A stretch of 64,000 nt of DNA from Halanaerobium praevalens DSM 2228 (GTDB taxonomy: Bacteria > Bacillota > Halanaerobiia > Halanaerobiales > Halanaerobiaceae), in the NCBI RefSeq assembly GCF_000165465.1, contig NC_017455.1, positions 930,001 through 994,000 on the forward strand, in the 5' to 3' direction. Both the position numbers and the translations under genes were made by a program. Below are positions 26,748-35,574 of the stretch, piece after piece. Below the pieces are notes generated by a model that did no database searches, was not told the DNA's origin, and saw nothing but the letters and a program-made list of their open reading frames with translations. Positions within the stretch are counted from its first letter, which is position 1. Each line of letters begins with the position of its first letter.

Positions 26748-27831
26748 AGATACTATTTTGATAGTAGAAGATGAAAAAATAAATATTGATATTCTTTTAG
26801 AAGCATTTAATGGAGATTACGAAATTATGGTTGCTTTAAATGGAAAACAGGCCTTAAAAGCTGTAAAATCTAAATTACCAGATTTAATTTTATTAGATAT
26901 AGTAATGAAAGAATTGACTGGTTATCAAGTTTGTCAAAAATTAAAAGCAGATCCTAAAACTGCTGAAATCCCTGTAATTTTTGTAACATCTATGGATCAA
27001 GATTCAGATGAACAAAAGGGTTTAGCAATTGGTGCAATTGATTATATAACTAAACCTTTTAATTTACCTATTGTTAAAAGTAGAGTAAAAAATCATTTAG
27101 AATTGAAAAAAGCAAAAGAAGAGTTAAAAGATAAAAATTATAATTTAGAGCAAAAAGTAAAAGAGAGAACTGCTCAATTAGAATTAATCCAAGATGTTGC
27201 TATTCAAAGTTTAGCAGATTTAGCTGAAACTCGAGATGATGAAACTGGTGCTCATATTATGCGTACCAAAAGGTATGTTAAAGTTTTAGCTAAATTTCTC
27301 CAAAATCACCCTAGATTTTCTGATTGTTTAACTGATAAAAATATTGAATGGATTTATAAAACAGCACCTTTACATGATATTGGCAAAGTAGGCATTCCTG
27401 ATAAGATATTATATAAAAAAGGACCTTTAACTGAAAAAGAATTTACAATAATAAAAAAACATCCTGCTTATGGTAAGATAGCTATTGAACGAGCTGAGAA
27501 AAATTTAGGTACTAATTCTTTTTTGAGCTTTGCTCGTCAAATAATAGGTACTCATCATGAAAAATGGGATGGTTCAGGCTATCCTAAAGGTTTAAAAAAA
27601 GAAGAAATACCAATTGCAGGAAGATTAATGGCAATTGCTGATGTATATGATGCTTTAGCTAACAAACGAGTCTATAAAGAAGCATATAGTCACCAGCGGG
27701 CAATTGAAATTATAACTCAAGGTGATGGAAGAACAAAACCTGAACATTTTGATCCCGCTGTTTTAGATGCTTTTGTCAATTTGGAAGCTAAATTTAAGGA
27801 AATTGCTTCTACATTTAAAGAGAAAAAATAG
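26737..27831 (+). CDS. Response regulator with HD-GYP c-di-GMP phosphodiesterase domain
   Basis: 364 residues. REC domain ([14 protein letters not shown], phospho-acceptor Asp54 in LLDIVMKE), coiled linker, then HD-GYP (about 165-350). The catalytic residues look intact: H213-D214 in [10 protein letters not shown] and [11 protein letters not shown] at 273-283. The family hydrolyses c-di-GMP. The gene overlaps the hybrid kinase by 11 bases and lies about 4 kb after a pilus operon that carries a c-di-GMP riboswitch and an MshEN-type PilB, so it probably adjusts that signal. Confidence 0.93.
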   Translation: MKNKDTILIVEDEKINIDILLEAFNGDYEIMVALNGKQALKAVKSKLPDLILLDIVMKELTGYQVCQKLKADPKTAEIPVIFVTSMDQDSDEQKGLAIGAIDYITKPFNLPIVKSRVKNHLELKKAKEELKDKNYNLEQKVKERTAQLELIQDVAIQSLADLAETRDDETGAHIMRTKRYVKVLAKFLQNHPRFSDCLTDKNIEWIYKTAPLHDIGKVGIPDKILYKKGPLTEKEFTIIKKHPAYGKIAIERAEKNLGTNSFLSFARQIIGTHHEKWDGSGYPKGLKKEEIPIAGRLMAIADVYDALANKRVYKEAYSHQRAIEIITQGDGRTKPEHFDPAVLDAFVNLEAKFKEIASTFKEKK

Positions 27832-27864
27832 ATTAGTTAAATTGATAAATTAGTGAGTTATTTC

Positions 27865-27920
27865 AAATATTCCTTAGAGGAGAGTTTATATTTTATCTCT
27901 ACTTTAAGGAATATTTTTAT
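27865..27920 (+). terminator. Terminator between converging HD-GYP and araC-type genes
   Basis: AAATATTCCTTA (27865-27876) pairs with TAAGGAATATTT (27905-27916), with an inner GAGAG/CTCTC extension and a T-run on the plus strand. Confidence 0.85.
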
Positions 27921-28754
27921 TTATTTATTTATTTTTCTATAATTTGAAGGAGTAGTTTTAACTCTTTTTTTAAATAGTTGACTAAAATAAGATTGATTAT
28001 AATAACCAACTAATTCACTAATTTTACTTATAGAATATTTTGTAGTACTTAAAAGTGTTTTTGCTGTTTCAATCCTTTTATCAATTAAATAATTAATTGG
28101 TGATTTACCAAAATTATCTTTGAAGATATGAGATAAATAATATTTATTCATACAAGTAAACTTAGCTAAAGTATTTAGATTTAAATCTTCTGCATAATGT
28201 ATATCTATATACTTTTTAATATGAGCACAATCTGAATTTAATTTATCAGTTTTTGATAATATTAGATTTGATTTTGTTCTTCTTAAAACATTATAGATTA
28301 ATATTTCTAAGTAATTTTGACAAATATTTTTATGAAATGAATTATTATTTTGAGCTTCTTTTAATATTTTGTTAAAATATATTAAAATTTCATTTTTAAA
28401 TTGAGCATAGTTATTAATAGTATAATGATTTTGATTATTTAAATCAGTATCAGATTTTAAAGACATTCCTTCAAATCCTAGCACAATATACTCTAAAGGG
28501 TTAGAATTCTTAGAAGATTCTGTATGTATTGTATTCCGATTGACTATTACTAAGTCATTATCTTTAACAGTATATTTTTTATTTTCAAATTCAAAATTGC
28601 CTATACCTTTAATAACATAAAATAATTCTGTGAATGGGTGAATATGCATTGTACTGTGCCAATCATCTTCATATTTTGATTTTGAAACATATAATAGTTT
28701 TAAATTAAACTTATTTTCTTTTATATTGCTAAAATGGTAAAGATTATTTGACAT
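27921..28754 (-). CDS. AraC-family regulator of the sugar cluster
   Basis: 277 residues. The N-terminal cupin-like sugar-binding domain (HSTMHIHPFTELFYVIKG) is followed by two C-terminal HTH motifs (LNLNTLAKFTCMNKYYLSHI and ISKISELVGYYNQSYFSQLF). It is divergent from the ABC transporter operon; a 13-bp inverted repeat between the two genes overlaps both promoters and is a candidate binding site. It probably activates the downstream catabolic genes when the imported sugar is present. The ATG follows AAGAGGAATG on the minus strand. Confidence 0.92.
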   Translation of the reverse strand: MSNNLYHFSNIKENKFNLKLLYVSKSKYEDDWHSTMHIHPFTELFYVIKGIGNFEFENKKYTVKDNDLVIVNRNTIHTESSKNSNPLEYIVLGFEGMSLKSDTDLNNQNHYTINNYAQFKNEILIYFNKILKEAQNNNSFHKNICQNYLEILIYNVLRRTKSNLILSKTDKLNSDCAHIKKYIDIHYAEDLNLNTLAKFTCMNKYYLSHIFKDNFGKSPINYLIDKRIETAKTLLSTTKYSISKISELVGYYNQSYFSQLFKKRVKTTPSNYRKINK

Positions 28755-28791
28755 ATAATCATTCCTCTTTTAATTATATTTTATTTATAAT

Positions 28792-28851
28792 TAATTATAT
28801 TGTTTTTTTTATAGAAAAGCAAGATAGCTAAAAAACATAACAATATAATTA
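28792..28851 (+). promoter_or_regulatory. 13-bp inverted repeat, candidate AraC-type operator
   Basis: TAATTATATTGTT (28792-28804) and AACAATATAATTA (28839-28851) are perfect inverted copies 34 bases apart. The left arm contains the -10 of the araC promoter, and the right arm ends at the -35 of the transporter promoter. That position suits coordinated control of both directions. Confidence 0.6.
28794..28822 (-). promoter_or_regulatory. Promoter of the AraC-type regulator
   Basis: On the minus strand TTGCTT (28822-28817), a 17-base spacer and TATAAT (28799-28794), about 40 bases before the gene start. Confidence 0.65.
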
Positions 28852-28880
28852 TTGAGTTATATTTTTTATTATAATAGAAT
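28852..28880 (+). promoter_or_regulatory. Promoter of the sugar ABC transporter operon
   Basis: TTGAGT (28852-28857), a 17-base spacer and TAGAAT (28875-28880). It directly abuts the right arm of the inverted repeat, where an AraC-type activator could contact polymerase. Confidence 0.65.
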
Positions 28881-28963
28881 AATATTAAGCTGAATATGTT
28901 TTGAAATATAATATAAGAAAAATATTTTTAATTTTTCAAAAAAAGCTAAAAAGGGGAGAAATA

Positions 28964-30280
28964 ATGATGTTAAAAAGAAAAAATATTATTTTAGTTTTAG
29001 TAATATTAGTTTTGTTCAGTTTCAATATTTGCGCTAGTGAAAAGCCTTTTATTGGGAAGACTGTTTATTTGGCAATTTCGGAAACACAAACTCAAACAGG
29101 TGAAATATTTGAGTTGGTAAAGAAGGTAGAAGAAGAAACAGGTATTAAAATAGAGTTTAATATTATGCCAACTAGTAAAGATGGTGAAATAGATAAAACT
29201 TTAATTGGCTTAATGGCTGGTGATGAAATTGATATTATTTACAAAACAGATTCTAAACTAAAAACTTATTATAATGCTGGTTTATTAACACCATTAAAAA
29301 AATTAGCAAAACAAAATAATTATAATATGCAAAAAATTTATGGTTATAATTTACCTAAATTTGATAATAAGATATATGGATTACCAGTTTTTAATGATAT
29401 TTGGTTAACATTTTATAATAAAAAAATATTTGATCAAGCAGGATTAGAATATCCAAAAGCAGACAATTGGACTTGGGAAAAGTATATTGAGACTGCTAAA
29501 AAATTAACCAATACTGAAAAAGATATTTATGGTTCTTATATGTTAGCCTATAATAATTATAATTATATGTGGGCTGTTCAACATGGCATAGCTCACTATA
29601 ATAAAGCTGGATTAACTAATTATGATAAAGAGATTTTTGCCGAAAGTTTAAAATTTTATTATGGGCTTGGCAATAATTTAAAGATTCAGCCTGATAGTAT
29701 TAGCTATGCTTCTGGAGAGTATGCTTGGAACTCTTTTTTAGCTTCTGATAATTTAGCTATGTTTGTTTGTGGTGGTTGGTTAGCATCATTATTACCTGAT
29801 TTTGAAAATTATCCTAGAGATTGGGAAGTAGGAATTCTACCCATGCCTTATCCAGAAGGAGAAACGCCATCAACATTAGCTGTAACAGGTAATTATGCAA
29901 TTCCTACAACTAGTAAAAATAAAGAAGCAGCTTTTGCTGCAATTTCATTTATGGCAGAAAATCAATATAAACTTGGTTATGGTAGGATTCCAGCTAGAGT
30001 TGATTTATCAGATAAAGAAATAAATAATTATATTGAAAATCAATTAACTCCTAAATTTGCCACTGATAATATTTCAACTGCTGATTTCAAAAAAGCTTGG
30101 TTTGATCCAAAAAGAAAAATTTATTCTGAAAAATTAATTGGGGTAGCTGATACAACAATTAATCAAATTTGGGATGAAGAAGGAAAATTATATGGTCAGG
30201 GTCAAAAAAGTTTAGAATCAGCTATTAAAGCAATAAAGAGTAGAGCAGATCAGGCAATTAAAGATGAAAAAAATGAATAA
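28964..30280 (+). CDS. Sugar ABC transporter substrate-binding protein
   Basis: 438 residues. An N-terminal signal peptide (about 1-25) leads to a family 1 extracellular solute-binding fold: VKKVEEETGIKIEFNI, LMAGDEIDIIYK, YGLPVFNDIWLTFYN and LAVTGNYAIPT are typical. No standard lipobox is seen, so it may be free in the periplasm, which suits a diderm. ATG 28964 follows GGGGAG by 5 bases; an upstream in-frame ATG at 28901 lacks a ribosome site. A strong hairpin separates it from the permeases. The substrate is probably a galactosyl disaccharide, by context. Confidence 0.9.
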   Translation: MMLKRKNIILVLVILVLFSFNICASEKPFIGKTVYLAISETQTQTGEIFELVKKVEEETGIKIEFNIMPTSKDGEIDKTLIGLMAGDEIDIIYKTDSKLKTYYNAGLLTPLKKLAKQNNYNMQKIYGYNLPKFDNKIYGLPVFNDIWLTFYNKKIFDQAGLEYPKADNWTWEKYIETAKKLTNTEKDIYGSYMLAYNNYNYMWAVQHGIAHYNKAGLTNYDKEIFAESLKFYYGLGNNLKIQPDSISYASGEYAWNSFLASDNLAMFVCGGWLASLLPDFENYPRDWEVGILPMPYPEGETPSTLAVTGNYAIPTTSKNKEAAFAAISFMAENQYKLGYGRIPARVDLSDKEINNYIENQLTPKFATDNISTADFKKAWFDPKRKIYSEKLIGVADTTINQIWDEEGKLYGQGQKSLESAIKAIKSRADQAIKDEKNE

Positions 30281-30290
30281 ATTAATTTTA

Positions 30291-30338
30291 AGAGTCGTTA
30301 TGAAAATTATTTTCATAACGACTCTCTTTCAAAGAGAG
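30291..30338 (+). promoter_or_regulatory. Intercistronic double hairpin between binding protein and permease
   Basis: A perfect 16-bp stem (30291-30306 with 30310-30325, three-base loop) is followed by CTCTCT (30322-30327) pairing with AGAGAG (30333-30338), which contains the permease Shine-Dalgarno. The two stems share four bases, so they may exclude each other. Such elements usually stabilise the binding-protein mRNA or lower permease output. No T-run follows, so it is not a simple terminator. Confidence 0.75.
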
Positions 30339-30351
30339 GTGAACTATAATT

Positions 30352-31260
30352 ATGAAAATAAAAGAGTTATTAGAAAAATATACTTGGGCTAACAGAGAAA
30401 ATATTGCAGGTTATCTTTTTGTAACTCCATATGTTATTTTATTTATGATTTTCACAGGTATTCCATTTATTGCATCATTTATTTTAGCTTTTCTCAATGT
30501 TAAATTCATTACTCGTTTAGATAATTTGAAATTTGTAGGATTAAATAATTTTATTAAAATTTTTCAAAATAAAGAAACTTTATCAGCTCTTTTGAGGACA
30601 TTTCAATACTCAATTATTTATGTACCACTAATTATGATAGTGGGTTTTATTCTGGCTGTATTATTAAATAAGGGTGTTCATTTAAAGAATACAATTCGAG
30701 CAATGGTATTTCTACCATATGTTTCAAATATGGTTGCAGTAGCAGTTATTTTTAAAATATTATTGGGACCAAAAGGACCAATAATTCATTTATTAAGCTC
30801 AATTGGAATGCAAAATCCGCCTAACTTATTATTAGATTTGAAATTGGCTTTACCTACAATTGTTTGTATAGCAGTCTGGAAAGGTGTGGGGCTAAATATG
30901 ATTGTGTATCTAGCTGCATTGCAGGATATACCTAAATCACTAATTGAAGCGGCTCAAATAGATGGTGCAAACAAATTACAAATTATATTAAAAGTTATTT
31001 TACCTAAGCTTTCACCTACAACTTTTTTTCTTTTAATTAGTTCTATTATTACATCTTTACAAAATTTCACAGTTATAAAGGCACTAACTGATGGTGGTCC
31101 AGGGCAAGCAACGACAGTAATGTCTTTAAGCATTGTACAAACTGCATTTACAAAGTTTCAAACGAGTTATGCTAGTGCTCAAGCAATATTAGTATTTATT
31201 ATTGTAATGGTTATAACGATAATTCAATGGAGGGGACAGAAAAAATGGGTAAATTATTAA
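30352..31260 (+). CDS. Sugar ABC transporter permease (MalF/UgpA type)
   Basis: 302 residues with six membrane segments. The EAA loop that contacts the ATPase reads EAAQIDGANKLQIILKVILP (about 204-223). Its 3' end overlaps the second permease gene. AGAGAGGTG precedes the ATG at a longer than usual distance. No ATPase gene is present; such importers usually share an MsmX/UgpC-type ATPase encoded elsewhere. Confidence 0.93.
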   Translation: MKIKELLEKYTWANRENIAGYLFVTPYVILFMIFTGIPFIASFILAFLNVKFITRLDNLKFVGLNNFIKIFQNKETLSALLRTFQYSIIYVPLIMIVGFILAVLLNKGVHLKNTIRAMVFLPYVSNMVAVAVIFKILLGPKGPIIHLLSSIGMQNPPNLLLDLKLALPTIVCIAVWKGVGLNMIVYLAALQDIPKSLIEAAQIDGANKLQIILKVILPKLSPTTFFLLISSIITSLQNFTVIKALTDGGPGQATTVMSLSIVQTAFTKFQTSYASAQAILVFIIVMVITIIQWRGQKKWVNY

Positions 31261-32102
31261 AAAAAAATATTAATAAAACTATAAATTTTTCTAGTTTATT
31301 AAAAACTATAATAATGCTAATAATTGCAATGGGATCAATTTTTCCTTTTATTTTTATGTTATCTTCTACTTTTAAATTGAGTGGAAATGTTTTGAAATTA
31401 CCATTTGAAATCATTCCTGATCCATTTACTTTTAATAATATAAAAAGTTTATTTGAAAGTGATTATTATAATTTTGGAAGATGGTATTTTAATACTATTT
31501 TAATGGCTGGGACTTCTTTGTTTTTAAAGTATTTTTTTGTGAGCTATACTGCTTATGGTTTTGCTAAAATAAAATTTAAAGGTCGTGATATAATTTTCCT
31601 TATTTTATTAGCAGGCCTAATGATTCCACGTGATATTATGATTTTACCTCGTTATATGATTTTTAAGCAACTAAATCTACTTGACTCAATGTGGACTCTT
31701 ATTTTGCCGAGCTTAGTTGATGTTTATTTTGTTTTTTTATTAAGACAATCATTTGTTAGTATTCCTGAATCACTTAGTGAAGCTGCTAAAATAGATGGGT
31801 GTAGTCATTTTAAAATTTATTATAAGATTATTTTACCTTTATCTAAACCAATTATTTCTACAATGATGTTATTTTCTTTTGTTTGGTCTTGGAATGATTA
31901 TATGAGTCCTTATTTATATATATCATCTGTAGATAAACAGATGTTATCAGTTGGAATAAAATTATTTGCTGAAGGAAAAATTCAAGATTATGGTGCTCAA
32001 ATGGCAGCAGCAACTTTAGCATTATTACCAATAATATTAGTTTTTATATTTTCTCAAAGATATTTTATTGAAGGAGTAAGTAATTCTGGAGTTAAAGGCT
32101 AA
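31245..32102 (+). CDS. Sugar ABC transporter permease (MalG/UgpE type)
   Basis: 285 residues with six membrane segments and the EAA loop EAAKIDGCSHFKIYYKIILP. ATG 31245 is favoured because GGAGGGG (31229-31235) lies 9 bases upstream, inside the previous gene; an ATG at 31227 precedes that site. The genes overlap by 16 bases, indicating coupled synthesis of the heterodimeric channel. Confidence 0.93.
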   Translation: MGKLLKKNINKTINFSSLLKTIIMLIIAMGSIFPFIFMLSSTFKLSGNVLKLPFEIIPDPFTFNNIKSLFESDYYNFGRWYFNTILMAGTSLFLKYFFVSYTAYGFAKIKFKGRDIIFLILLAGLMIPRDIMILPRYMIFKQLNLLDSMWTLILPSLVDVYFVFLLRQSFVSIPESLSEAAKIDGCSHFKIYYKIILPLSKPIISTMMLFSFVWSWNDYMSPYLYISSVDKQMLSVGIKLFAEGKIQDYGAQMAAATLALLPIILVFIFSQRYFIEGVSNSGVKG

Positions 32103-32142
32103 ATAAAATTAATAACTATAATTGAAAAAAGGAGTTTTTTTA

Positions 32143-34308
32143 ATGAAAGCGATGAAAAATGGAAGAGTAACAATTCCAACTGATTTAGATATGATAGAAG
32201 AAACAAAAGAAATTATAGATCAGTGGGGAGCAGATGCAGTAAGAGACTGTGATGGTACTGAAATGCCAGATCAATTTAAAAATTATCCAGTTAAAGTATA
32301 TTCAAATTATTATACAACTAGAAAAGATAACAATTGGGCAAATAAAAATCCAGATGAAGTACAGCAAGTTTATTTAATGACTGATTTTTATACTGCAATG
32401 GATGATCAACTCAAGATACCAATTATGAAAGATTTATATAAAGAACAATTAAAACCAAATACTATTAATGATATAAAAAGATGGTGGGAAGTAATTAATA
32501 GAACAACAGGTGAGGTAGTGCCTGTTGAAGCATGGGATTATAATAAAAAATCACAGGAGATTATACTTCGTAATCCTAAAAAATATCATAGTTATACAGT
32601 TAGTTTTCTCGCTTTTATAATTTGGGATCCTGTACATATGTATAATTATATTACAAATGATTGGGAAGATGTAGAACATCAAATGACTTATGACGTAAGG
32701 CAGCCTAAAACTAAAGCTTATACTCTAAAAAAATTAAAGAAATGGATGGTTGAAAATCCTGAAACAGACGTTGTTAGATTCACAACTTTTTTTCATCAAT
32801 TCACATTAATTTTTAATGAGCAGAGAAAAGAAAAGTTTGTAGATTGGTTTGGCTATAGTGCTAGTGTTAGCCCTTATATTTTAAAACAGTTTGAAAAAGA
32901 AGTTGGTTATAAATTTAGACCTGAATATATAATTGATCAGGGATATCATAATAGTACCTTTAGAGTGCCTTCTAAAGAGTTTAGAGATTTTCAAGATTTT
33001 CAACAAAGAGAAGTGGCAAAATTAGTTAAAAAATTTGTTGATATTTGTCATGAAAATAATAAAGAAGCAATGATGTTTTTAGGAGATCATTGGATTGGAA
33101 CTGAACCATATGGTAAATACTTTAAAGATATAGGATTAGATGCAGTAGTGGGTTCTGTGGGTAATGGTACAACACTCCGCTTAATTTCAGATATTTCTGG
33201 TGTTAAATATACAGAAGGTCGTTTTCTACCCTATTTTTTTCCAGATGTATTTAATAAAAAGGGAAATCCAATTAAAGAAGCAAAAGAAAATTGGGTGACT
33301 GCAAGAAGAGCTATTTTGCGAAGTCCTGTAGATCGTATTGGTTATGGTGGTTATTTAAAATTAGCTTTAGAATTTCCTGAATTTGTGGATTATATAGAAA
33401 GTGTATGTAATGAGTTTCGAATTTTATCTGAAAATATTGATGGAAAAAAGCCATATAGTCATTTTACAGTTGGAATTTTAAATGCTTGGGGAAAATTACG
33501 TTCTTGGGGAACTCACATGGTTGCTCATGCTATTAATTATAAACAGACTTATTCTTATAATGGCATACTTGAGTCTTTAAGTGGAATGCCTTTTGATGTT
33601 AAATTTATTAGTTTTGATGATATTAGTGAAAATTCTGATATTCTAAAAGATTGTAGTGTCATAATAAATGTGGGAGATGCCTATACTGCTTTTAGTGGTG
33701 GAAAAAATTGGTTAAATCCTTTAATAACTTCTGCAGTGAGAGAATATGTAGCTGAAGGAGGAGGATTTATTGGAGTAGGAGAGCCAACAGCTTATCAAAA
33801 TCAGGGAAGGTATTTTAATCTTGCTGATGTTTTAGGAGTAGATAAAGAAATAGGCTTTAGCTTATCAAGTAATAAATATAACTGGTCTGAGAATGAACAC
33901 TTTATTTTAAAAGATAATAGTTCTGAATTAGACTTTGGTGAAGGAAAGAAGAATATTTATGCAGATTTAGAAACTAAGGTATTAAAGACATCAGGAAAAG
34001 ATGTACAATTAGCAGTTAATGAATTTGGTAAAGGAAAAAGTGTTTATATTAGTGGATTGCCATATTCATTAGAAAATTCGAGAATATTATATCGTGCTAT
34101 TTTTTGGGCTGCTGGTAAAGATAATGAAATAAAAAAGTGGTATAGTAAAAATTATAATCTTGAAGTTAACTACTACCCAGCTTCAAATAAATATTGTGTA
34201 GTTAATAATACTTATGTAAAACAAGAGACAATTATTTATGATGGTACTGGTAAATCATTTGATTTAATTGTTGAGCCTAATGATATATTGTGGTTTGACG
34301 AAGAATAA
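32143..34308 (+). CDS. GH112 beta-galactosyl disaccharide phosphorylase
   Basis: 721 residues, the usual length of GH112 enzymes. The family cleaves beta-galactosides with inorganic phosphate to give alpha-galactose-1-phosphate plus N-acetylhexosamine (galacto-N-biose/lacto-N-biose phosphorylase) or L-rhamnose. Motifs are KNGRVTIPTDLDM, WGADAVRDCDGTEMPDQF, EYIIDQGYHNSTF and GDHWIGTEPYG; Asp315 there probably matches the general acid Asp313 of the bifidobacterial enzyme. The C-terminal third has an amidotransferase-like fold. No signal peptide, so it acts on imported disaccharide. ATG 32143 follows AAAGGAG. Acceptor specificity cannot be read reliably; no galK, galT or rhamnose genes are nearby. 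Confidence 0.9.
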   Translation: MKAMKNGRVTIPTDLDMIEETKEIIDQWGADAVRDCDGTEMPDQFKNYPVKVYSNYYTTRKDNNWANKNPDEVQQVYLMTDFYTAMDDQLKIPIMKDLYKEQLKPNTINDIKRWWEVINRTTGEVVPVEAWDYNKKSQEIILRNPKKYHSYTVSFLAFIIWDPVHMYNYITNDWEDVEHQMTYDVRQPKTKAYTLKKLKKWMVENPETDVVRFTTFFHQFTLIFNEQRKEKFVDWFGYSASVSPYILKQFEKEVGYKFRPEYIIDQGYHNSTFRVPSKEFRDFQDFQQREVAKLVKKFVDICHENNKEAMMFLGDHWIGTEPYGKYFKDIGLDAVVGSVGNGTTLRLISDISGVKYTEGRFLPYFFPDVFNKKGNPIKEAKENWVTARRAILRSPVDRIGYGGYLKLALEFPEFVDYIESVCNEFRILSENIDGKKPYSHFTVGILNAWGKLRSWGTHMVAHAINYKQTYSYNGILESLSGMPFDVKFISFDDISENSDILKDCSVIINVGDAYTAFSGGKNWLNPLITSAVREYVAEGGGFIGVGEPTAYQNQGRYFNLADVLGVDKEIGFSLSSNKYNWSENEHFILKDNSSELDFGEGKKNIYADLETKVLKTSGKDVQLAVNEFGKGKSVYISGLPYSLENSRILYRAIFWAAGKDNEIKKWYSKNYNLEVNYYPASNKYCVVNNTYVKQETIIYDGTGKSFDLIVEPNDILWFDEE

Positions 34309-34326
34309 TTATTGGGGGTTTTAAAT

Positions 34327-35553
34327 ATGAAAAAAGTTGGTTTAGCTGTAGTTGGAGTAAATAACTTTGCAAAATTTTATTTGGATAAAATAAAAGAACT
34401 TGAAGAAGAGGGAGAAATTAAATTAACAGCTGTAGTAATAGAAGATCAAATCAAAAATGCTGATCAATTGAGAAATTTAAGAAGTCAAGGAATAACTGTT
34501 TATAATTCTTATCAAAAATTATTAAAAGAATCAAAACAGTTTGTTGATATTGTTTGTTTGCCTGTTTCAATTCCTACTCATTCAAATATGGCAATTAGTG
34601 GTATGAAAGCAGGATATAATATTCTTTTGGAAAAACCACCGACCCCTACAGTTCAAGAACTGGATGCAATAATTAAAACTGAAAAAGAAACGGGGAGATT
34701 TTGTTCAATAGGATTTCAGTTTATTCACTCTTATACTATTAGAAAGATTAAGCAGTTTATTTTAGATGGTAAATTAGGAAATATAAAAGAAATAGCAACT
34801 AAAGGATTTTGGCCAAGATTTAAATCCTATTATGATCGTAATGATTGGGCAGGAAAAAGTTTATATATGGGGCAACTTGTTTTAGATGGTCCAATGCAGA
34901 ATGCTTTTGCTCATTATTTAAATAATATGATTTATATTACAGGACCAGATATGAATAGTTCTGCCTCATTGAAAAAAATTAGATCAGAATTATATAGAGC
35001 TCATTCTTATATAGAAGCTGATGATACTTCTTGTATGCAATTAGAAACAGCTAATGGGACTAATATCTATTTTTATGTTACTCATTCTCCAGAAAAGTTG
35101 AGACATCCTTATATGGAAATAGTTGGAGAAAAAGGTGAAATAAAATGGACCATGGAAAATGAAAAGACAGTTATTAAATTAAATAATGAAAAAGTAATTA
35201 AATTTGATAATAATAATATTGATCCATATAAAGAAGAATTTAGAATTGTAGCTAAAAAACAACTTGGTAAAATTGATAATTTATATTGTACTCCAGAAAA
35301 TACAAGAAATTTTGTAGTAGCAATTAATGGAGCTTATGATTCTGCAAAAAAAATTAAAGCTATTCCAAAAGATTTAATAAATGAATTTATTAATGATGAT
35401 AATGAATATCAGACAATATTAACTGGTATTGATAAATTATTTGATCAGGCTTTTGCAGAAAGAAAATTATTATCTGAACTAGATATTGACTGGGCAGTAA
35501 GAACAGAATGGATCAATATAGAGGAGTATTCTTGTTTTAATCCATTTAATTAA
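34327..35553 (+). CDS. Gfo/Idh/MocA-family sugar oxidoreductase
   Basis: 408 residues. The N-terminal Rossmann domain (LAVVGVNNFAKFYLDKI) is followed by the family signature NILLEKPPTPTVQELDAII, whose EKP lysine is catalytic in characterised members, and a C-terminal alpha/beta substrate domain. The nucleotide loop has Asn residues where the usual second glycine would be. The family oxidises or reduces sugar hydroxyls with NAD(P), sometimes at C3 of glycosides. ATG 34327 is 8 bases after GGGGG. Substrate unknown. Confidence 0.85.
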   Translation: MKKVGLAVVGVNNFAKFYLDKIKELEEEGEIKLTAVVIEDQIKNADQLRNLRSQGITVYNSYQKLLKESKQFVDIVCLPVSIPTHSNMAISGMKAGYNILLEKPPTPTVQELDAIIKTEKETGRFCSIGFQFIHSYTIRKIKQFILDGKLGNIKEIATKGFWPRFKSYYDRNDWAGKSLYMGQLVLDGPMQNAFAHYLNNMIYITGPDMNSSASLKKIRSELYRAHSYIEADDTSCMQLETANGTNIYFYVTHSPEKLRHPYMEIVGEKGEIKWTMENEKTVIKLNNEKVIKFDNNNIDPYKEEFRIVAKKQLGKIDNLYCTPENTRNFVVAINGAYDSAKKIKAIPKDLINEFINDDNEYQTILTGIDKLFDQAFAERKLLSELDIDWAVRTEWINIEEYSCFNPFN

Positions 35554-35574
35554 GTTAGGAAGGGATTTGACTAA

